Positions 62,097 to 64,000 of a stretch of DNA of 64,000 nt are shown piece after piece. Position 1 is the first letter of the stretch. Each line of letters opens with the position of its first letter. The notes under the pieces are model-generated. The model was not told where the DNA came from. It searched no databases and worked only from the letters and a program-made list of their open reading frames with translations. Where the stretch lies: the NCBI RefSeq assembly GCF_037179485.1, contig NW_027040863.1, positions 62,001 through 126,000 on the forward strand, given 5' to 3'. This DNA comes from Ochlerotatus camptorhynchus (Eukaryota; Arthropoda; Insecta; Diptera; Culicidae). Both the position numbers and the translations under genes were made by a program.

Positions 62097-62595
62097 AGGG
62101 GAAATGACGGCTTCGGCATGACAGACTATTTTCGGCAACCCAAATTGAAACACTATTTTCACTGGATTTTCTTACGAAAACACATCGCTGAATGCATACA
62201 AACGATTCTTTATGCTTTCAGCTTCAATTTGACTATATTTTTACCATTGAGAAAAAGCAATCTAGCAAGGTTTTCTTGAAATGCAACACACGCACTACAA
62301 ATTGTAGCTGATTTCGAGTTGCCGATAATAGAACAGCAAATTTACATGCAGTTTAAATGGAACGGTTGCCGAAGAAAAACTGGTTGCCGACAATACTCGG
62401 TCTCACTAGAGAAGATTGGAGCTTTGTAAAAGCGTTTCAAAACAGTTTTTGACAATTCTTTCGACTGAAATTGTTAGAGCAGCTGGCAGCAAAAGATTGT
62501 AAACAAACCAATACTGCATATGTGTGCGTTCCTTAGAGAAAAAGGCTATAGAAAGAACGTCGCTGCTTAGGTTGCCGAGAATACGTAAATTTCCC
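62097..62595. mobile_element. Element with GGGGAAATNACG ends and TTCGGCAACC motifs
   Basis: Left GGGGAAATGACGGCTTCGGC and TTTTCGGCAACCC; right GGTTGCCGAGAATACGTAAA then TTTCCC, followed by TA. Several GTTGCCGA motifs are inside. It resembles the 48220-48411 MITE at its ends but is longer and more decayed. Confidence 0.5.
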
Positions 62596-63149
62596 TATAT
62601 CGGTTTTTATATATCATCTGAAAGGGCTTCGTTTTCTAAGCAGAGCGAAAAAAAATTCGAGTCCACACACTTTCATTTCGATTTTTAAATCAAGATTTAA
62701 AGAAAAATAATAACTTCACTGTTTGACACTAAACTGATAGCTCGCTCCCATACAAAGTGACACCGAGGGGTGCTAATAAGGTGATTTTTGCAAATGTAAT
62801 CGTACTCATTTAAAATAGTTCAAGTGCATCAAAGTTGATAAAATTTTGGGTTTGGACTCCATTTTTAATGCAGATTACGAATATGTATTTACCTCAAAAC
62901 CTTTAAAGAACCCAATTATGCTCAAGCCACAATTTTCTCCGACACTGGCGCCCCTAGTGACACGAAAGGTGACTAGTACACTGTGAATTAAGCGCTTAAC
63001 AGTTTACAGCTCAATATCAACAAGGCTATCGAAAAAAAATCACAATTGAGCAAAATTTTACTCAGTATTTTGAATAATTAGTCTATAAATTATTTACCAT
63101 GGCGAACAAAATCATGCAAACTAAGATTATTTCATTTCATTTTTTTATT

Positions 63150-63345
63150 TTTTCCTTGATTTGTTTTTCGTTGATCTTGTTTTCCGTGCTGAGCACCAAT
63201 GCTACCTCCCTAATGAACAAATACCATAAACGAACTGTATCCCGGATGGATAAACTATCCCACAAATTATTTGGATGATACCCGGACACTTCTTTTATGG
63301 TTATTTTTATTAGGGCTGGACCCTACCAATCGACTCATCAACTCT
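63150..63345 (-). mobile_element. Feilai-type SINE tail fragment with an internal replacement
   Basis: 63170-63208 (GTTTTCCGTGCTGAGCACCA) and 63316-63345 (GGACCCTACCAATCG) are SINE 3' pieces in minus orientation. About 105 bp of unrelated sequence between them replaces the usual 'gacgtgccaggaaggcag' segment. Confidence 0.6.
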
Positions 63346-63649
63346 CAACTTTAACCTTTTTTGTTTTGACGAATGATGGAAGAAGCTAGTAACTATAGAG
63401 CAACTATGTGCCAGACTCATTCTCGCAAACTGACACCAGGATCTGAGAGAAAGTTTACTCTATCAAATGGTATCGTTAGTGTGTGTGGGTGTGTTGTAAT
63501 TCGTGAACAATCGACCTTTAAATACATTGTTTACGATTGGCTTGTATGCCTTTTTCACATGTTGTTCGAGCACGTTCTGGTGAACTCAAATCTGGGTACA
63601 CGGCAAATGAGAATAATTCAGACAGAGATTCACTTCTACTCAGTTTTAT

Positions 63650-63711
63650 GAGAAATTTCTAAAAACTGCAGGTACTCAGCGCTGAGTTCCTGCAGTTTTT
63701 AGAAATTTCTC
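63650..63711. repeat. 62-bp palindrome with one mismatch, next to a (CT)n tract
   Basis: The arms GAGAAATTTCTAAAAACTGC.. are inverse around CTCAGC|GCTGAG with a single mismatched pair. A (CT)8-9 tract follows at 63733-63750. Confidence 0.85.
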
Positions 63712-63879
63712 CATACCTCTCACAAGAACCGACTCTCTCTCTCTCTCTCTATGAGTTATTTTCAGTGGCCGTGTAATCTTCTTTTTTTCTCCTTGTTCTT
63801 TCCTTTATTTAACGTCGGTCTCTGTTGCGCAATCTAGTGCCAATCACCGACGGTCATCTATTGCCATCCATCGACGACA

Positions 63880-64000
63880 ATCGAATGTGCAGGAAGGCAG
63901 CTTCTATAACTGCGTACAATATTGCACCCATTCAGCACACATGGGCCGGAACCAACGGCTTTAATTCTCATCTGAAGGAAGGCATGACCAGAGATTTTTA
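63880..64000 (-). mobile_element. Divergent Feilai-type SINE, cut by the window end
   Basis: GTGCAGGAAGGCAGCTTC, CGGAACCAACGGCTTTAATT, CTCATCTGAAGGAAGGCATG and ACCAGAGAT follow the SINE body in minus orientation with many substitutions. The tRNA-like head would lie beyond 64000. Confidence 0.65.

Overview
The window is nuclear DNA from a mosquito, most likely Aedes. The evidence is a conserved insect kinase gene with very long transposon-filled introns, many copies of a tRNA-derived SINE of the Feilai type (described from Aedes aegypti), a relic of the mosquito-associated DD37E mariner group, a BEL/Pao element, TA-flanked MITEs, and a nuclear copy of insect mitochondrial ND2. There are no bacterial-type operons, CRISPR arrays or functional tRNA/rRNA genes.

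One host gene is clear. It lies on the minus strand from 59911 (candidate ATG) down to 19011 (stop) and is a mixed-lineage kinase, the orthologue of Drosophila slipper (slpr). Seven coding exons can be joined at GT/AG sites with every phase matching. They give a 900-residue protein: SH3, kinase, leucine-zipper/basic segment, Rac/Cdc42-binding CRIB motif, then a Ser-rich tail. Coding DNA is only 2.7 kb of about 41 kb. Three introns are large: intron 1 (9.7 kb), intron 4 (23.4 kb) and intron 6 (4.8 kb). The other three are 67-142 bp.

Layout. 1-17.3 kb (downstream of slpr) holds MITEs, a DD37E mariner relic touching a palindromic MITE, an RTE-like LINE relic, a LINE reverse transcriptase with a 476-codon ORF plus a second decayed copy, SINEs, two unidentified degenerate coding-like stretches and a decayed histone H3 pseudogene. 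19.0-25.2 kb has slpr exons 7-5 and intron 6, which carries a foldback-type element. 25.4-48.8 kb (intron 4) has a 427-bp tandem duplication, an ND2 NUMT, Copia and BEL/Pao relics, a 4.8-kb foldback-like element with 151-bp tandem repeats in its arms, SINEs, and a non-autonomous hAT inserted in an older repeat. 48.8-49.5 kb has exons 4-2. 49.5-59.2 kb (intron 1) is dense in MITEs. 59.2-59.9 kb is exon 1. 59.9-64 kb is upstream DNA with MITEs, nested palindromes and SINE pieces.

The most notable structures are mobile: two foldback-like elements whose inverted arms are built of internal repeats, a perfect 98-bp palindrome, and several nested insertions whose order can be read from target-site duplications (TSDs). 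Family names without a sequence search are inferences from motifs. Coordinates of repeat edges without a stated TSD are approximate.
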